44,191 bases of DNA from MGBC131033 sp910585655 (GTDB taxonomy: Bacteria > Bacillota > Clostridia > Lachnospirales > Lachnospiraceae): the NCBI GenBank assembly GCA_949502025.1, contig CATBCG010000047.1:1-44191 (forward strand). Direction: 5' to 3'. This document shows positions 17,040 to 26,249 of the stretch, in pieces. Positions within the stretch are counted from its first letter, which is position 1, and each line of letters starts with the position of its first letter. Made by a program: the position numbers and the translations under genes. The notes under the pieces are model-generated. The model had not been told where the DNA came from. It saw only the letters and a program-made list of their open reading frames with translations, and ran no database searches.

Positions 17040-18788
17040 ATGGGCAAATTATTTCATTACCTGCGCTATTATAAAAAGGAAAGCATCCTAGGTCCTCTGT
17101 TTAAGCTTCTGGAAGCTACCTTCGAGCTGCTTGTACCACTTGTGATGGCGCAGGTCATCGACGTCGGTATCAAAAATCAAGACACCCCCCATATTTTGCA
17201 GATGTGCGGAATTATGGTTCTGCTAGGCGTGATCGGTCTGGCATGTTCCCTGACTGCGCAATATTTTGCCGCCAGGGCGTCGGTCGGCTTTACGACTTCC
17301 GTCAGACGGGATTTGTTTTCCCACATTGAGCATCTATCCTACTCGGAAATCGACACTCTGGGAACCTCAACGCTGATCACTCGTATGACGAGCGATTTAA
17401 ACCAGGTGCAGTCCGGTCTTAACTTGGCGCTACGTCTGCTCCTCCGTTCCCCGTTTGTGGTATTCGGCGCTATGGTCATGGCTTTTACCATCGATGTGAA
17501 AGCGGCAGTTCCTTTTGTTGTTGTCATTCCGCTGCTTTCTATTGTTGTATTTGGGATTATGTTAATCACTATCCCGCTTTATAAAAAAGTACAAAACCGC
17601 TTGGACCAGGTGACGCTGACCACCAGAGAAAATCTCACCGGAGTCCGGGTAATCCGCGCATTCCATAAGGAAGAAGAGGAAACAGCCCGTTTCGCAGACG
17701 CCAATAGCGCATTGACCAGTATTCAGCTTTTTGTCGGTCGTATTTCCGCTCTGCTTAACCCGATTACCTACATTATTATCAATGCCGGTATCCTTGCCGT
17801 CATCTGGACTGGCGCCTGGCAAGTCGAAGATGGTATTTTAACGCAAGGCGCCGTAGTCGCCTTAATCAACTACATGTCTCAGATTTTAGTGGAACTGGTC
17901 AAGCTGGCAAATCTGATCATTACGATTACCAAGGCAGTTGCCTGTGGAAACCGTATTCAGGCGGTATTTGACGTTACCTCTAGTATGCAGTTTCCAGAAG
18001 GGAAGCATGCTTCCTCCACTGCATCTGGCTCCGAAGATATGCCTGCCGTTGTTTTTGACCATGTTTCCTTTACTTATAAGGATGCGAAAGCAGAATCCTT
18101 GTCGGATATCCATTTTACAGCCCATAAGGGAGAGACAATCGGTATCATCGGCGGCACAGGTTCCGGCAAAACTTCTCTGGTCAACCTGATTCCCCGCTTT
18201 TACGACGCTACCAACGGCAGTATCCGGATATTCGGTCAGGATATCCAATCTTACACTGCAGAAGAATTAAGAGATCAAATCGGAGTCGTACCGCAAAGAG
18301 CCGTTCTCTTTAAAGGAACCATCGCGGACAACCTCCGTTTCGGCAAACAGGACGCTACTCCGGAAGAAATGAAGGAAGCGCTTTCCTTTGCGCAAGCCAG
18401 TGATTTTGTCTCTTCCAAATCCGGAGGGCTAAACGCAGTAGTCGAGCAAAACGGTCGAAACTTCTCCGGTGGTCAGAAGCAACGTCTGACGATTGCCAGA
18501 GCCTTTATCCGTAAGCCGCGTATCCTTATTTTAGACGACAGCGCTTCTGCTCTTGATTATGCAACCGACGCCAAGCTGCGCCAGGCGATTCGGGACATGA
18601 GCCCGGAAATCACCGTCTTTGTCGTTTCGCAGCGTACTTCCTCAATTCGTCATGCCGATCAGATTATCGTGTTAGACGACGGGCAGGTGGCAGGCATCGG
18701 TACACACGATGAACTGCTGGCTGGCTGCGAAGTTTACCAGGAAATTTATTATTCCCAATATCCAAAGGAGGCAGAATCCCATGGCTAA
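17040..18788 (+). CDS. ABC exporter half-transporter, degenerate-site subunit
   Basis: 582 residues: six-helix ABC-exporter membrane domain (about 1-310), then an ATPase domain with Walker A GGTGSGKTS (about 371-379), signature FSGGQKQR (about 475) and Walker B ILILDDSAS (about 495). The catalytic Glu after Walker B is Asp, the usual mark of the non-canonical subunit in heterodimeric exporters such as TM287/288 or BmrCD. Its stop overlaps the start of the partner gene by 8 bp (start 18781), so the two are translationally coupled. Likely lipid, peptide or drug export; substrate unknown. Confidence 0.93.
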   Translation: MGKLFHYLRYYKKESILGPLFKLLEATFELLVPLVMAQVIDVGIKNQDTPHILQMCGIMVLLGVIGLACSLTAQYFAARASVGFTTSVRRDLFSHIEHLSYSEIDTLGTSTLITRMTSDLNQVQSGLNLALRLLLRSPFVVFGAMVMAFTIDVKAAVPFVVVIPLLSIVVFGIMLITIPLYKKVQNRLDQVTLTTRENLTGVRVIRAFHKEEEETARFADANSALTSIQLFVGRISALLNPITYIIINAGILAVIWTGAWQVEDGILTQGAVVALINYMSQILVELVKLANLIITITKAVACGNRIQAVFDVTSSMQFPEGKHASSTASGSEDMPAVVFDHVSFTYKDAKAESLSDIHFTAHKGETIGIIGGTGSGKTSLVNLIPRFYDATNGSIRIFGQDIQSYTAEELRDQIGVVPQRAVLFKGTIADNLRFGKQDATPEEMKEALSFAQASDFVSSKSGGLNAVVEQNGRNFSGGQKQRLTIARAFIRKPRILILDDSASALDYATDAKLRQAIRDMSPEITVFVVSQRTSSIRHADQIIVLDDGQVAGIGTHDELLAGCEVYQEIYYSQYPKEAESHG

Positions 18789-20541
18789 AAACAAAGCCTC
18801 AAAAGGCGGCAATCAACAAACTTTGCAGAAGGTTCTGCATTATATCAGACGCTATTGGTTTCTGGTGATAGCATCCTTACTCTGTGCCAGTGGCACGGTC
18901 GTCCTTACTTTATACACTCCGATCCTGACAGGTCGGGCAGTCGATTTGATTCTGGCGCCAGGTCAGGTTGATTTTGACGGAATACTCGCTATTTTGCGTA
19001 CGACTGCGATTCTCCTTTTGATTACCGCGCTCCTGCAATGGATTATGAATATCTGTAACAACAACATTACCTATCGGGTCGTCAAAGATATCCGCCGCCA
19101 GGCGTTTGCCAGACTAGAGGAGCTTCCGCTAAGCTACTTAGATCAGCATCCGGCAGGGGATATCATCAGCCGAATCATCGCCGATGTTGATCAGTTTTCC
19201 GAAGGGCTTTTAATGGGCTTTACCCAGCTCTTTACCGGAGTGCTGACCATTGTTGGCACACTGGGTTTTATGTTGAGCATCAATCTGTCGATTACCTTAG
19301 TGGTCGTATTGATTACTCCGGTATCCTTATTTGTCGCTGCATTTATTGCCAAGCGTACCTATTCGATGTTTCATCTTCAATCCAGCACCCGTGGAGAGCT
19401 GACCGGGCTAATCGAAGAAATGGTAGACAATCAGAAAGTTGTACAGGCGTTTGGCTACGAAGATCACGCGCAGGAACGATTTGATGAAATCAACGGCAGA
19501 CTGCAGGACTGCAGCCTCCGCGCCATTTTCTTTTCCTCTATCACCAACCCCTCCACCCGGTTTGTCAATGGGCTGGTGACGACCGGCGTCGTGCTGTCCG
19601 GCGCCTTGGCGGCTCTGCGGGGACACCTGTCTGTCGGCGGGCTTTCCTGCTTTATCAGCTACGCCAACCAGTATACCAAGCCTTTTAACGAAATTTCCGG
19701 CGTTGTCACCGAGCTGCAAAACGCTCTTGCGTCCGCGTCTCGTGTGTTTGCTTTTATCGAAGAGGAACCTCAGATACCAGACGCACCTGACGCCAGAGTA
19801 TTGACTGAAGCCGACGGCTCCGTCGAGCTGGATCAGGTCGATTTCTCCTATGTACCGGAAGTTCCGCTGATCGAGGAGTTAAATCTGGCAGTACGTCCTG
19901 GGCAGCGTATCGCTCTGGTGGGACCGACCGGCTGCGGCAAAACGACCCTTATCAACCTTTTAATGCGTTTTTATGATGTCACTGCGGGGGCAATCCGTGT
20001 CAGCGGCTCCGATATCCGCGATATCACCCGAACAAGCCTGCGTTCCAATTATGGTATGGTGCTTCAGGAAACGTGGCTTTCCAGCGGTACGATCCGCGAC
20101 AATATCTGCTACGGGAAGCCGGATGCCACCGAAGAAGAAATGATTGCTGCGGCAAAGGCTTCTCACGCCCATAGCTTTATCAAACGTCTGCCGCAGGGTT
20201 ATGATACAATTATCAAAGAGGACGGCGGAAATCTCTCACAGGGACAAAAGCAGCTTTTGTGCATTACCCGTGTTATGCTCTGCCTTCCGCCAATGTTGAT
20301 TTTAGACGAAGCGACCTCCTCCATTGATACCCGGACAGAAATCCGTATTCAGAAGGCATTTAACAAAATGATGAAGGGCAGAACCAGCTTTATCGTCGCC
20401 CACCGTCTCTCTACCATTCAGGAAGCAGACGTTATTTTAGTCATGAAAGACGGGCATATCATCGAACAGGGCAGTCATGAAGAACTGCTCGCCGGAAATG
20501 GATTCTACGCCGATCTGTACCGGAGTCAATTTGAAGGATAG
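18781..20541 (+). CDS. ABC exporter half-transporter, canonical ATPase subunit
   Basis: 586 residues; the ATG at 18781 has AAAGGAGG upstream (a longer frame to 18709 is rejected). Membrane domain then ATPase domain: Walker A GPTGCGKTT (about 381-389), signature LSQGQKQ (about 484, with Gln replacing the second Gly of LSGGQ), Walker B MLILDEATSS with the catalytic Glu (about 505), H-loop AHRLST. In a heterodimer its Walker A/B complete the site fed by the intact SGGQ signature of the partner, while the altered LSQGQ faces the degenerate site. This matches asymmetric exporters. Confidence 0.93.
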   Translation: MAKNKASKGGNQQTLQKVLHYIRRYWFLVIASLLCASGTVVLTLYTPILTGRAVDLILAPGQVDFDGILAILRTTAILLLITALLQWIMNICNNNITYRVVKDIRRQAFARLEELPLSYLDQHPAGDIISRIIADVDQFSEGLLMGFTQLFTGVLTIVGTLGFMLSINLSITLVVVLITPVSLFVAAFIAKRTYSMFHLQSSTRGELTGLIEEMVDNQKVVQAFGYEDHAQERFDEINGRLQDCSLRAIFFSSITNPSTRFVNGLVTTGVVLSGALAALRGHLSVGGLSCFISYANQYTKPFNEISGVVTELQNALASASRVFAFIEEEPQIPDAPDARVLTEADGSVELDQVDFSYVPEVPLIEELNLAVRPGQRIALVGPTGCGKTTLINLLMRFYDVTAGAIRVSGSDIRDITRTSLRSNYGMVLQETWLSSGTIRDNICYGKPDATEEEMIAAAKASHAHSFIKRLPQGYDTIIKEDGGNLSQGQKQLLCITRVMLCLPPMLILDEATSSIDTRTEIRIQKAFNKMMKGRTSFIVAHRLSTIQEADVILVMKDGHIIEQGSHEELLAGNGFYADLYRSQFEG

Positions 20542-20567
20542 CCTATCAATAAGAATCCTGTTTTGCA

Positions 20568-20651
20568 GGAGGGCTTTCCTATCATACAAAACAGAGCTGT
20601 GTTTTTGTGATTGCCTAAAAAGCAGTTTCATCACCAAAACACAGCTCCTTT
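20568..20651. terminator. Large bidirectional terminator with a repeat-end remnant
   Basis: A long stem (AGAGCTGTGTTTTTGTGAT with ATCACCAAAACACAGCTCC, about 20592-20651) separates the ABC pair from the convergent hydrolase gene. To its left, 20568-20591 (GGAGGGCTTTCCTATCATAC) resembles the right end of the three structured repeats (GGAGARCTTTCCTAT...), again just past a leftward terminator. Confidence 0.75.
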
Positions 20652-20675
20652 ATGTTCTATTAAAATGTTTTTTCT

Positions 20676-21527
20676 TTACAGAAGATAGGTTCTCAGACCT
20701 TCTATCATCATCCGATGCCCGTCTGCAGCCTGCGGCAGCTCCGGATTGGAAGTAAAGCCATGAGGTACGCCCTGAAAGCGTTTCATCGTTACTTCTACTC
20801 CAGCCTGCGCCAGCTTTTTCCCATACTCTTCTCCTTCTTCTCTCAAAGAATCGATCTCACACGTCAGGATAATCGCCGGCGGTAAATCAGCAAGTTCCTC
20901 CTGGCTGGCATAAATCGGCGAACAATAGACATCTCCGGCAGCTTCCGGCGACTCGCAATAGGCAGCATTAAACATCTCTGCAACTTCCGGCGGAATCGCT
21001 CCTTCTGTAAAAAACTTCGCCTTTGGATCGGTCAGAACATCTAACGGCGGATAATCCAATATCTGACAGCAGAACCCAAATTCACCGGATTTCTTAGCCA
21101 TCATACATACCACGGTAGAAATATTGGCACCTGCGCTATGACCGCCAATCGCCATTTTCGTCCGATCGATGCCATATTCTTCCGCGTGGGAAGCAACATA
21201 CTTCACCACATCATAGACATCCTCTTTGTCCCCCGGGCATTTCGTCTCCGGAGCCAGGCGATATTCTATGTTGATAATCGTAATATCAAGCGCGTCGAGG
21301 AAAATTTTACACATAAAATCATCCCCTTCCGGATCTCCCATCACGAAGCCACCCCCGTGAATGTTGAAAAAGACCGGAGACAATCCCTTTCGTTCTACCG
21401 GCTTGTAAATAAGACACCTGGCTTGTCCTGCTCTGGTTGGAATATAAATTTCCTCACCAAATACGTTCATCTGTTTGCGGCGCTCCTCTGCCTGCCGCCG
21501 CATGGCTGCTAACATGTTTAAGTCCAT
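20676..21527 (-). CDS. Alpha/beta hydrolase, HSL/acetyl-esterase (Aes-like) type
   Basis: 283 residues of the hormone-sensitive-lipase family: oxyanion motif HGGGF within NIHGGGFVMGD (about 55-65), nucleophile GHSAG (GGHSAGANIS, about 133-142), acid in CEIDSLREEG, and a catalytic His in VPHGFTSN near the C-terminus. Soluble, no signal peptide. AAAGGAG lies upstream of the ATG. Fourth ester-hydrolase gene in 20 kb, but of a different family from the PF00756 pair and the type B enzyme. Substrate is probably short-chain esters. Confidence 0.9.
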   Translation of the reverse strand: MDLNMLAAMRRQAEERRKQMNVFGEEIYIPTRAGQARCLIYKPVERKGLSPVFFNIHGGGFVMGDPEGDDFMCKIFLDALDITIINIEYRLAPETKCPGDKEDVYDVVKYVASHAEEYGIDRTKMAIGGHSAGANISTVVCMMAKKSGEFGFCCQILDYPPLDVLTDPKAKFFTEGAIPPEVAEMFNAAYCESPEAAGDVYCSPIYASQEELADLPPAIILTCEIDSLREEGEEYGKKLAQAGVEVTMKRFQGVPHGFTSNPELPQAADGHRMMIEGLRTYLL

Positions 21528-21638
21528 TTGAATGCTCCTTTCTGTGATAAACTGACTTTATAAAGTCCTTTTTTATCATCAGCTTTATTCTATCACAAAA
21601 AGGAGAGGATTTCCAGAAAAAGAAACTACCCTACATGG

Positions 21639-21965
21639 CTAAAACCCCAATTTATGAAGTAACATAACGATATCTTTAGGCTTTAGCACCTTACCCGTAG
21701 CAATTACCTTTTCATTGACAACAAGGGCAGGCATACTCATAACACTATATTCCATTACCTTCTGCATATCCGTAATGTACTCAACCTCTACAGAAAGCCC
21801 CATATCTTCTATTGCCTGTTTTGCATTCTCATACTGCTCATGGCAGGATTTACAGCCTGCGCCTAACACTTTCATACAATAGATATTATCTGCTTTTGCA
21901 TTCGGGCAACTCTCCTCTGTCCTGCCTTCTGTATCCTTTTTCTGTAAAAAATCAAACAATGCCAT
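21639..21965 (-). CDS. Thioredoxin-like small redox protein
   Basis: 108 residues. After a short N-terminal extension, a thioredoxin-fold 'redox-active disulfide protein 2' type domain (KVLGAGCKSCHEQYENAKQA) with C38-K-S-C41 and a cis-Pro loop SMPALVV (about 78-84). AGGAGG precedes the start, which lies only 15 bp after the permease gene, so the two are cotranscribed. This pairing with an ArsP/YraQ-type permease is frequent in Clostridia and suggests redox handling linked to the transported species; that link is inferred. Confidence 0.85.
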   Translation of the reverse strand: MALFDFLQKKDTEGRTEESCPNAKADNIYCMKVLGAGCKSCHEQYENAKQAIEDMGLSVEVEYITDMQKVMEYSVMSMPALVVNEKVIATGKVLKPKDIVMLLHKLGF

Positions 21966-21980
21966 CGTAATACCTCCTAA

Positions 21981-22997
21981 TCATGAAATAATTAAATATT
22001 GTATCATGTTGAAGAAATAACCCACAACAATAATACCGACGGTACATATTGCAATGAAAATACCAAGCAGTTTTGGCTTTACCGCTTTGCGTAGCATAAT
22101 CATTGACGGTAAAGAAAGTGTAGTAACACCCATCATAAAAGATAGAACAACTCCAAGCAATGCTCCTTTTGCAAGCAAAGCTTCTGCAATCGGAATCGTT
22201 CCGAATATATCGGCATACATTGGAACGCCTGCAAACACGGCAATCACAACGCCAAAGAGGTTCCTGTCGCCAAGCAATCTTACGATAAAGCCCTGTGGTA
22301 TCCAATTATGAATCATTGCTCCAATACCCACACCAATCAAAATATATGGAGCAACTTTTTTTGCCGTAGAAGCAACCTGTTCAACAGCATACTTCATACG
22401 GTCTCTCACATGCAATTCCGTTTGCGGCATATCTATGGCATGACCATTACGAATATATTCCTCAACTTGATGTTCCAGATGCAGCTTTTCTATCAAACTA
22501 CCTCCCACAACCGCAATTATAAGACCAAGTACAACATAGAGTACGGCTACTCTCCAGCCAAAAATACTCATTAGCAAAACAAAACTGCCAAGGTCAACCA
22601 TCGGCGACGAAATAAGGAAGGAAAAAGTTACCCCCAAAGGCAAACCCGCACTTGTAAACCCGATAAACAGCGGAATTGATGAGCAAGAACAAAATGGTGT
22701 TACCGTTCCAAGCAGCGCGGCAACGATATTTGCCCATATTCCGTGAAAACGTCCAAGTATTTTTTTTGTTCTCTCCGGCGGAAAAAAGCTTTGGATATAG
22801 GATAAAATCAAAATCAGAACACCTAATAACACCATTATTTTCATTGTATCATAAAGAAAAAAACGAACACTTTCGCCAATTCTGCTTTCCAGATCAAGAT
22901 CACACCATTCCAGTAAGCTGCCGATACTACGCTCAAGCCACCTCATACCCAAAATTTCATTTTGAAAAAAATCCCATGCTACTTTTAACCGTTTCAT
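21981..22997 (-). CDS. Permease, DUF318/UPF0718 (ArsP/YraQ-like)
   Basis: 338 residues, with about eight to ten hydrophobic segments. The conserved CSCSSIPLFIGFTSAGLPLG and TFSFLISSPMVDLGSFVLL blocks are diagnostic of the PF03773 permease family, which includes ArsP exporters of organoarsenicals; other members have unknown substrates. The ATG at 22997 has AAGGAG 9 nt upstream; a GTG at 23003 is too close. Second gene of an arsR - permease - thioredoxin operon, about 80 bp after arsR. Arsenical export is plausible but unproven. Confidence 0.87.
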   Translation of the reverse strand: MKRLKVAWDFFQNEILGMRWLERSIGSLLEWCDLDLESRIGESVRFFLYDTMKIMVLLGVLILILSYIQSFFPPERTKKILGRFHGIWANIVAALLGTVTPFCSCSSIPLFIGFTSAGLPLGVTFSFLISSPMVDLGSFVLLMSIFGWRVAVLYVVLGLIIAVVGGSLIEKLHLEHQVEEYIRNGHAIDMPQTELHVRDRMKYAVEQVASTAKKVAPYILIGVGIGAMIHNWIPQGFIVRLLGDRNLFGVVIAVFAGVPMYADIFGTIPIAEALLAKGALLGVVLSFMMGVTTLSLPSMIMLRKAVKPKLLGIFIAICTVGIIVVGYFFNMIQYLIIS

Positions 22998-23052
22998 AAG
23001 CACAATCTCCTTATATAGTTAAATTGAAATATATCTATGTATTGTGGATTTT

Positions 23053-23100
23053 ATAAGTCGTGAGGAAAAGAACATGTTTACTTTTCGTCACACGACTTAT
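23053..23100 (-). other. Inverted repeat at the arsR-permease junction
   Basis: Outer arms ATAAGTCGTG (23053-23062) and CACGACTTAT (23091-23100) and inner arms GAAAAG/CTTTTC form a long imperfect hairpin spanning the arsR stop codon. No U-run follows, so it may tune mRNA processing or expression ratio rather than terminate. Confidence 0.5.
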
Positions 23101-23389
23101 TTTCATTCGATCCGGAAATACACACCAGTTCCTGCAAGCATTGAACAGCGATTCCTGCACCTTCGGCAGAAATCGAATAATGTGTCCACTTTCCTTCTTT
23201 TCGCCCGACTACAATACCAGAATCACAAAGTATCTTCATATGATGCGATAAAGTAGGCTGTGACACATTGATTTCTTCCAGCAACCTACAGCCGCATTTC
23301 TCACCGGTAGCAAGTAATTTCAAGATCCGTATACGGTTCTCATCACAAAATGCCTTGAAAATAACAGAAATTTTCCTTTCGTCCAGCAT
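23078..23389 (-). CDS. arsR: ArsR/SmtB family metal(loid)-responsive repressor
   Basis: 103 residues, winged helix-turn-helix: FKAFCDENRIRILKLLATGE, recognition helix QPTLSHHMKILCDSGIV, and a beta-wing VGRKEGKWTHYSI. Cys32 and Cys34 (KCGCRLLEE) sit where ArsR-type As(III)-sensing cysteines lie; further cysteines occur at 15, 55, 84, 90 and 100. Known members release DNA on metal binding. It heads the operon with the permease and thioredoxin-like genes, has a consensus promoter, and a palindrome overlaps its probable transcription start, implying autoregulation. Confidence 0.9.
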   Translation of the reverse strand: MLDERKISVIFKAFCDENRIRILKLLATGEKCGCRLLEEINVSQPTLSHHMKILCDSGIVVGRKEGKWTHYSISAEGAGIAVQCLQELVCISGSNENKSCDEK

Positions 23390-23406
23390 TCACTCCATTA
23401 CCTCCC

Positions 23407-23422
23407 ATAGATAACTATCTAT
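23407..23422 (-). promoter_or_regulatory. Probable ArsR operator
   Basis: Perfect palindrome ATAGAT-AACT-ATCTAT directly downstream of the -10 box and over the expected transcription start of arsR. Confidence 0.65.
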
Positions 23423-23451
23423 ATTATATACAATCCACAGAAGAATGTCAA
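23423..23451 (-). promoter_or_regulatory. Consensus promoter of the arsR operon
   Basis: Minus strand TTGACA (23451-23446), 17 bp, TATAAT (23428-23423): both hexamers perfect. The -35 overlaps the 3' end of the upstream ABC gene. Confidence 0.85.
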
Positions 23452-25112
23452 TCTGATATCCACTTTTTTTCACTATCCAAAACTCCAGACGCCAAAGGAA
23501 TAATCCGCCGGTTTTCCAATTTTACAGCCTTTTGGCATAGGCTTTGCAGACGCGAATCATGGGAAATCAGAAAAATAATACTATCGGAAAACTCCTGCTT
23601 TACTTCCTGCAGCAGCTCATACGAAGCACTTTCTTCCATAGAGTTTGTGCTTTCATCCAAAATGATCACATCCGGCTGTTCTAAATAAAGTCTTGCCAAT
23701 GCCAGCTTTTGCTTATCCCCGCCGGAAAGATTACTTCCGTTTTCTAAAATAACCGTTTCCAGCCCTTCCGGCAAGGCACAAAATTTCTGTAAAAAAGGCT
23801 TTTTCTTTAACTCCTCCCATCGCTCCTTGCTGACCTGCTTACCCATTCGTAAATTTTCTTCTATGGTACCGGTTATAATCGGAATATTTTGGGATAGGAA
23901 CTGTATCCGCTTCCTTATATCTGTTGTCCGCAATTCCTGAATATCCGTTCCGTTGATAAAAATAGTGGAAGCCGGGAAAAATTTCAGCAATGCTTTCATC
24001 AGTGTCGTTTTTCCGGTTCCGGAATTCCCACTCAATAAAATACTATCTCCTCGTCTTGCCTCTAGCCTCCCCTGCTCTATAAGAATCATACTTCCATAAC
24101 CCAGCTTTTCAATCTGAAAACAAATGTTTTCCACACGTTCCAGCGGCAGAGTTCCTTCTGGTTCCCGATGTGCTTCCAATCCCTGGATAAACTCTTTTAC
24201 TCCTTTTAAATCTCGCAGACCAAGGTTCCAGCTTACCAGGCTTCCAAGTCCCGACATATAGAGAGAAGATACCATACTGACCAGAATAAACGCTGCCGTA
24301 TCCATCTTTCCCTGCGCCAGCAAAATCGCCGTATAGAAATAAACCAGATTTTGCAACAGGCGAATCCCTGCCGAAAGCGTGGTGCTGATATTCTGTGCAA
24401 ATTGATTAACTCCTGCATTTTCTTCATGAATGCTTCTGATAAACGGGCGAAGCATCGACAAAATTCCCTCCGGCTTTCCTTCCTGCTTCATATAATCTAT
24501 CTGCCCGGTAATGGAAAGCAGATTTTTAAAACAGGACGCCGTTCTTTTTTGCAACTCCATGCTTCGATTCTGCAACGCCTGATTTAGCCGTTTATAACCC
24601 AATATCTGAACTACCAGCAACGCCGCCAAAAAAAATGCTACCATAAAATTTTCCCGCAGCACAAGCAAAAAGGCGGTTAAAACTGTGGCTATCGCTATCA
24701 CCCCTTTGGAGACACCCTCTATATAAACATCGTATAAAGTGTTGGCGCATATTGCAATTCGTTCTGACAAATAGGTTGGCTCCTGCTTCGTCAAATAATG
24801 GTAATCCGCCTGAAGCATCCGTTCATACAGTTTTTCATGCTGCGCTGTCTTAAAGCGAACCGCATAAACCCGGAACAGATGGTTAAGTAACATTTTTGCC
24901 AGATAAGAAAACAAACATAATGGCAAAAGAACCCCTAAAAAAGCCCAAAAAGAATAGAGCATTCCGGCTTTATACCAATTCAAAAAAATCGAAATAGCAA
25001 CCGGAATCATAAAATCCAACAATGCCGTTACTATAGAAAGTAAACTGGTAAAACAAAGCAAGCCTATCATACGAGGCTTCCAAATAGAAGCTGTTTTTAC
25101 CCGATGATTCAT
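23448..25112 (-). CDS. ABC transporter, fused membrane and ATPase domains
   Basis: 554 residues from the ATG at 25112 (GGAGGT 8 nt upstream; an in-frame codon at 25238 lacks a site). Six-helix exporter domain (about 1-320) then an ATPase: Walker A GNSGTGKTT, signature LSGGDKQKLALAR, Walker B VIILDESTNS with catalytic Glu, and H-loop SHDSR. Such stand-alone, slightly diverged exporters often move peptides and act as homodimers. It follows a MerR-like regulator gene in the same direction and is likely cotranscribed with it. Its 3' end overlaps the arsR promoter. Confidence 0.87.
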   Translation of the reverse strand: MNHRVKTASIWKPRMIGLLCFTSLLSIVTALLDFMIPVAISIFLNWYKAGMLYSFWAFLGVLLPLCLFSYLAKMLLNHLFRVYAVRFKTAQHEKLYERMLQADYHYLTKQEPTYLSERIAICANTLYDVYIEGVSKGVIAIATVLTAFLLVLRENFMVAFFLAALLVVQILGYKRLNQALQNRSMELQKRTASCFKNLLSITGQIDYMKQEGKPEGILSMLRPFIRSIHEENAGVNQFAQNISTTLSAGIRLLQNLVYFYTAILLAQGKMDTAAFILVSMVSSLYMSGLGSLVSWNLGLRDLKGVKEFIQGLEAHREPEGTLPLERVENICFQIEKLGYGSMILIEQGRLEARRGDSILLSGNSGTGKTTLMKALLKFFPASTIFINGTDIQELRTTDIRKRIQFLSQNIPIITGTIEENLRMGKQVSKERWEELKKKPFLQKFCALPEGLETVILENGSNLSGGDKQKLALARLYLEQPDVIILDESTNSMEESASYELLQEVKQEFSDSIIFLISHDSRLQSLCQKAVKLENRRIIPLASGVLDSEKKWISD

Positions 25113-25265
25113 AACATAAAAACCTCCGTTTCTGCTTTTTTGACAACGAGACAACAGGATCTGCAGCTCCTTTGCAACCGCTGTCATACTACCTTTTATT
25201 ATAAATACAGAAACAGAGGCAAACCAGTGGAAATCCAATGACTTTTTCCACTTGACAATGCTCTT

Positions 25266-25721
25266 TTATATGTTTTGTAGCAGCTCCACTACCTTACCGA
25301 TCAGTTCCAAGTCTCCTACTAAAGCAAAGCTGCCGACTTCTCTTTTTTCATCATAATAAAAAGAAAATCTCCCTCGATCCTCCGGTTCTTTCCCTTCATT
25401 TAACAGTTCTGTCACTTTCCCACACACCTGCAGAACCTCTTCTTGTCCTCCCGGCAAATCATACAGAAAACAGCTCGTTGGCACGGACCTAGGAAATCCA
25501 TGCAGAAAATCTCCCGCAACTGTCTGATGCTTTATTTTTACCCCTTGCCGAACAAATCTTGAAGAAAAAAACTCTGCCAGATCTTCTTTTGTAAAATACC
25601 ATTTACCCCGTTCTTTTTCTCCCCGAAGCAACCCCTTTTGTATATAATTACGCAGCGTCCTTTTTGTAAAAGCTGTTATTTCAGAAAGTTCTTCTAATGT
25701 ATAACGCCTTTTTATTGACAT
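25266..25721 (-). CDS. MerR-like helix-turn-helix regulator
   Basis: 151 residues. The N-terminus (YTLEELSEITAFTKRTLRNY, then KWYFTKEDLAEFF) is a MerR/excisionase-type winged helix. The remaining 80 residues (about 65-151) form a small domain of unknown type, possibly ligand-binding, with an aromatic FSFYYDEKREVGSFALVGD strand pair. GAAGGAG precedes the ATG. Placed just upstream of the ABC exporter gene, it probably controls that gene. Confidence 0.75.
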   Translation of the reverse strand: MSIKRRYTLEELSEITAFTKRTLRNYIQKGLLRGEKERGKWYFTKEDLAEFFSSRFVRQGVKIKHQTVAGDFLHGFPRSVPTSCFLYDLPGGQEEVLQVCGKVTELLNEGKEPEDRGRFSFYYDEKREVGSFALVGDLELIGKVVELLQNI

Positions 25722-25847
25722 ACATACTCCTTCTATTCTCCATAAACCGTTTCATATTGCGCATCCGTCAACCTCATCATAACGGTAAATGCGCCAGCCT
25801 CAGCAAAGATGTTACACAGAAGCTTTTTCTTCAAAATAATAATCCAT

Positions 25848-26249
25848 CTATTCATACCCCATTATTTTTTTCGCAAGTGGCGACATAATTATATTTCCTA
25901 ATTCTGAACGTGATATGTCACGCTCAAATCCGTTTTCACTTAGAAACTTCTCTATCTCTGTGTTCATAAACTCCTTATCTGTTTCCTGATCTATATCCGT
26001 TGCAACAGCATAAAGATCACCTAAAAAATCTATTATTTCTAATTCTTCCGGAACATTCATTCCCTCTTCATACATATACAACCAGACAAACCCCTCTCCT
26101 GCCCAATATAGGAAATCTTTTGGGAACAGACCGCGTTTTTGTGAAGATAACCATTCGTCAAATAAATTGAATTTTTCCTCTCCGAACATACCTATTCCAG
26201 ACGAAATCATTTTACAAGCTGGTATTTCATAAATTCTTACACTCTGCAT
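25848..26249 (-). CDS. GyrI-like / effector-binding-domain protein
   Basis: 133 residues; VRIYEIPACKMISSGIGMFG, then KFNLFDEWLSSQ and an acidic middle resemble the GyrI-like small-molecule-binding (effector-binding) domain found alone or fused to AraC/MerR regulators. No DNA-binding domain is present here, so it may be a stand-alone binder or the detached half of a regulator. GGAGGG precedes the ATG. Last clear gene before the AT-rich accessory region. Family assignment is tentative. Confidence 0.55.
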   Translation of the reverse strand: MQSVRIYEIPACKMISSGIGMFGEEKFNLFDEWLSSQKRGLFPKDFLYWAGEGFVWLYMYEEGMNVPEELEIIDFLGDLYAVATDIDQETDKEFMNTEIEKFLSENGFERDISRSELGNIIMSPLAKKIMGYE

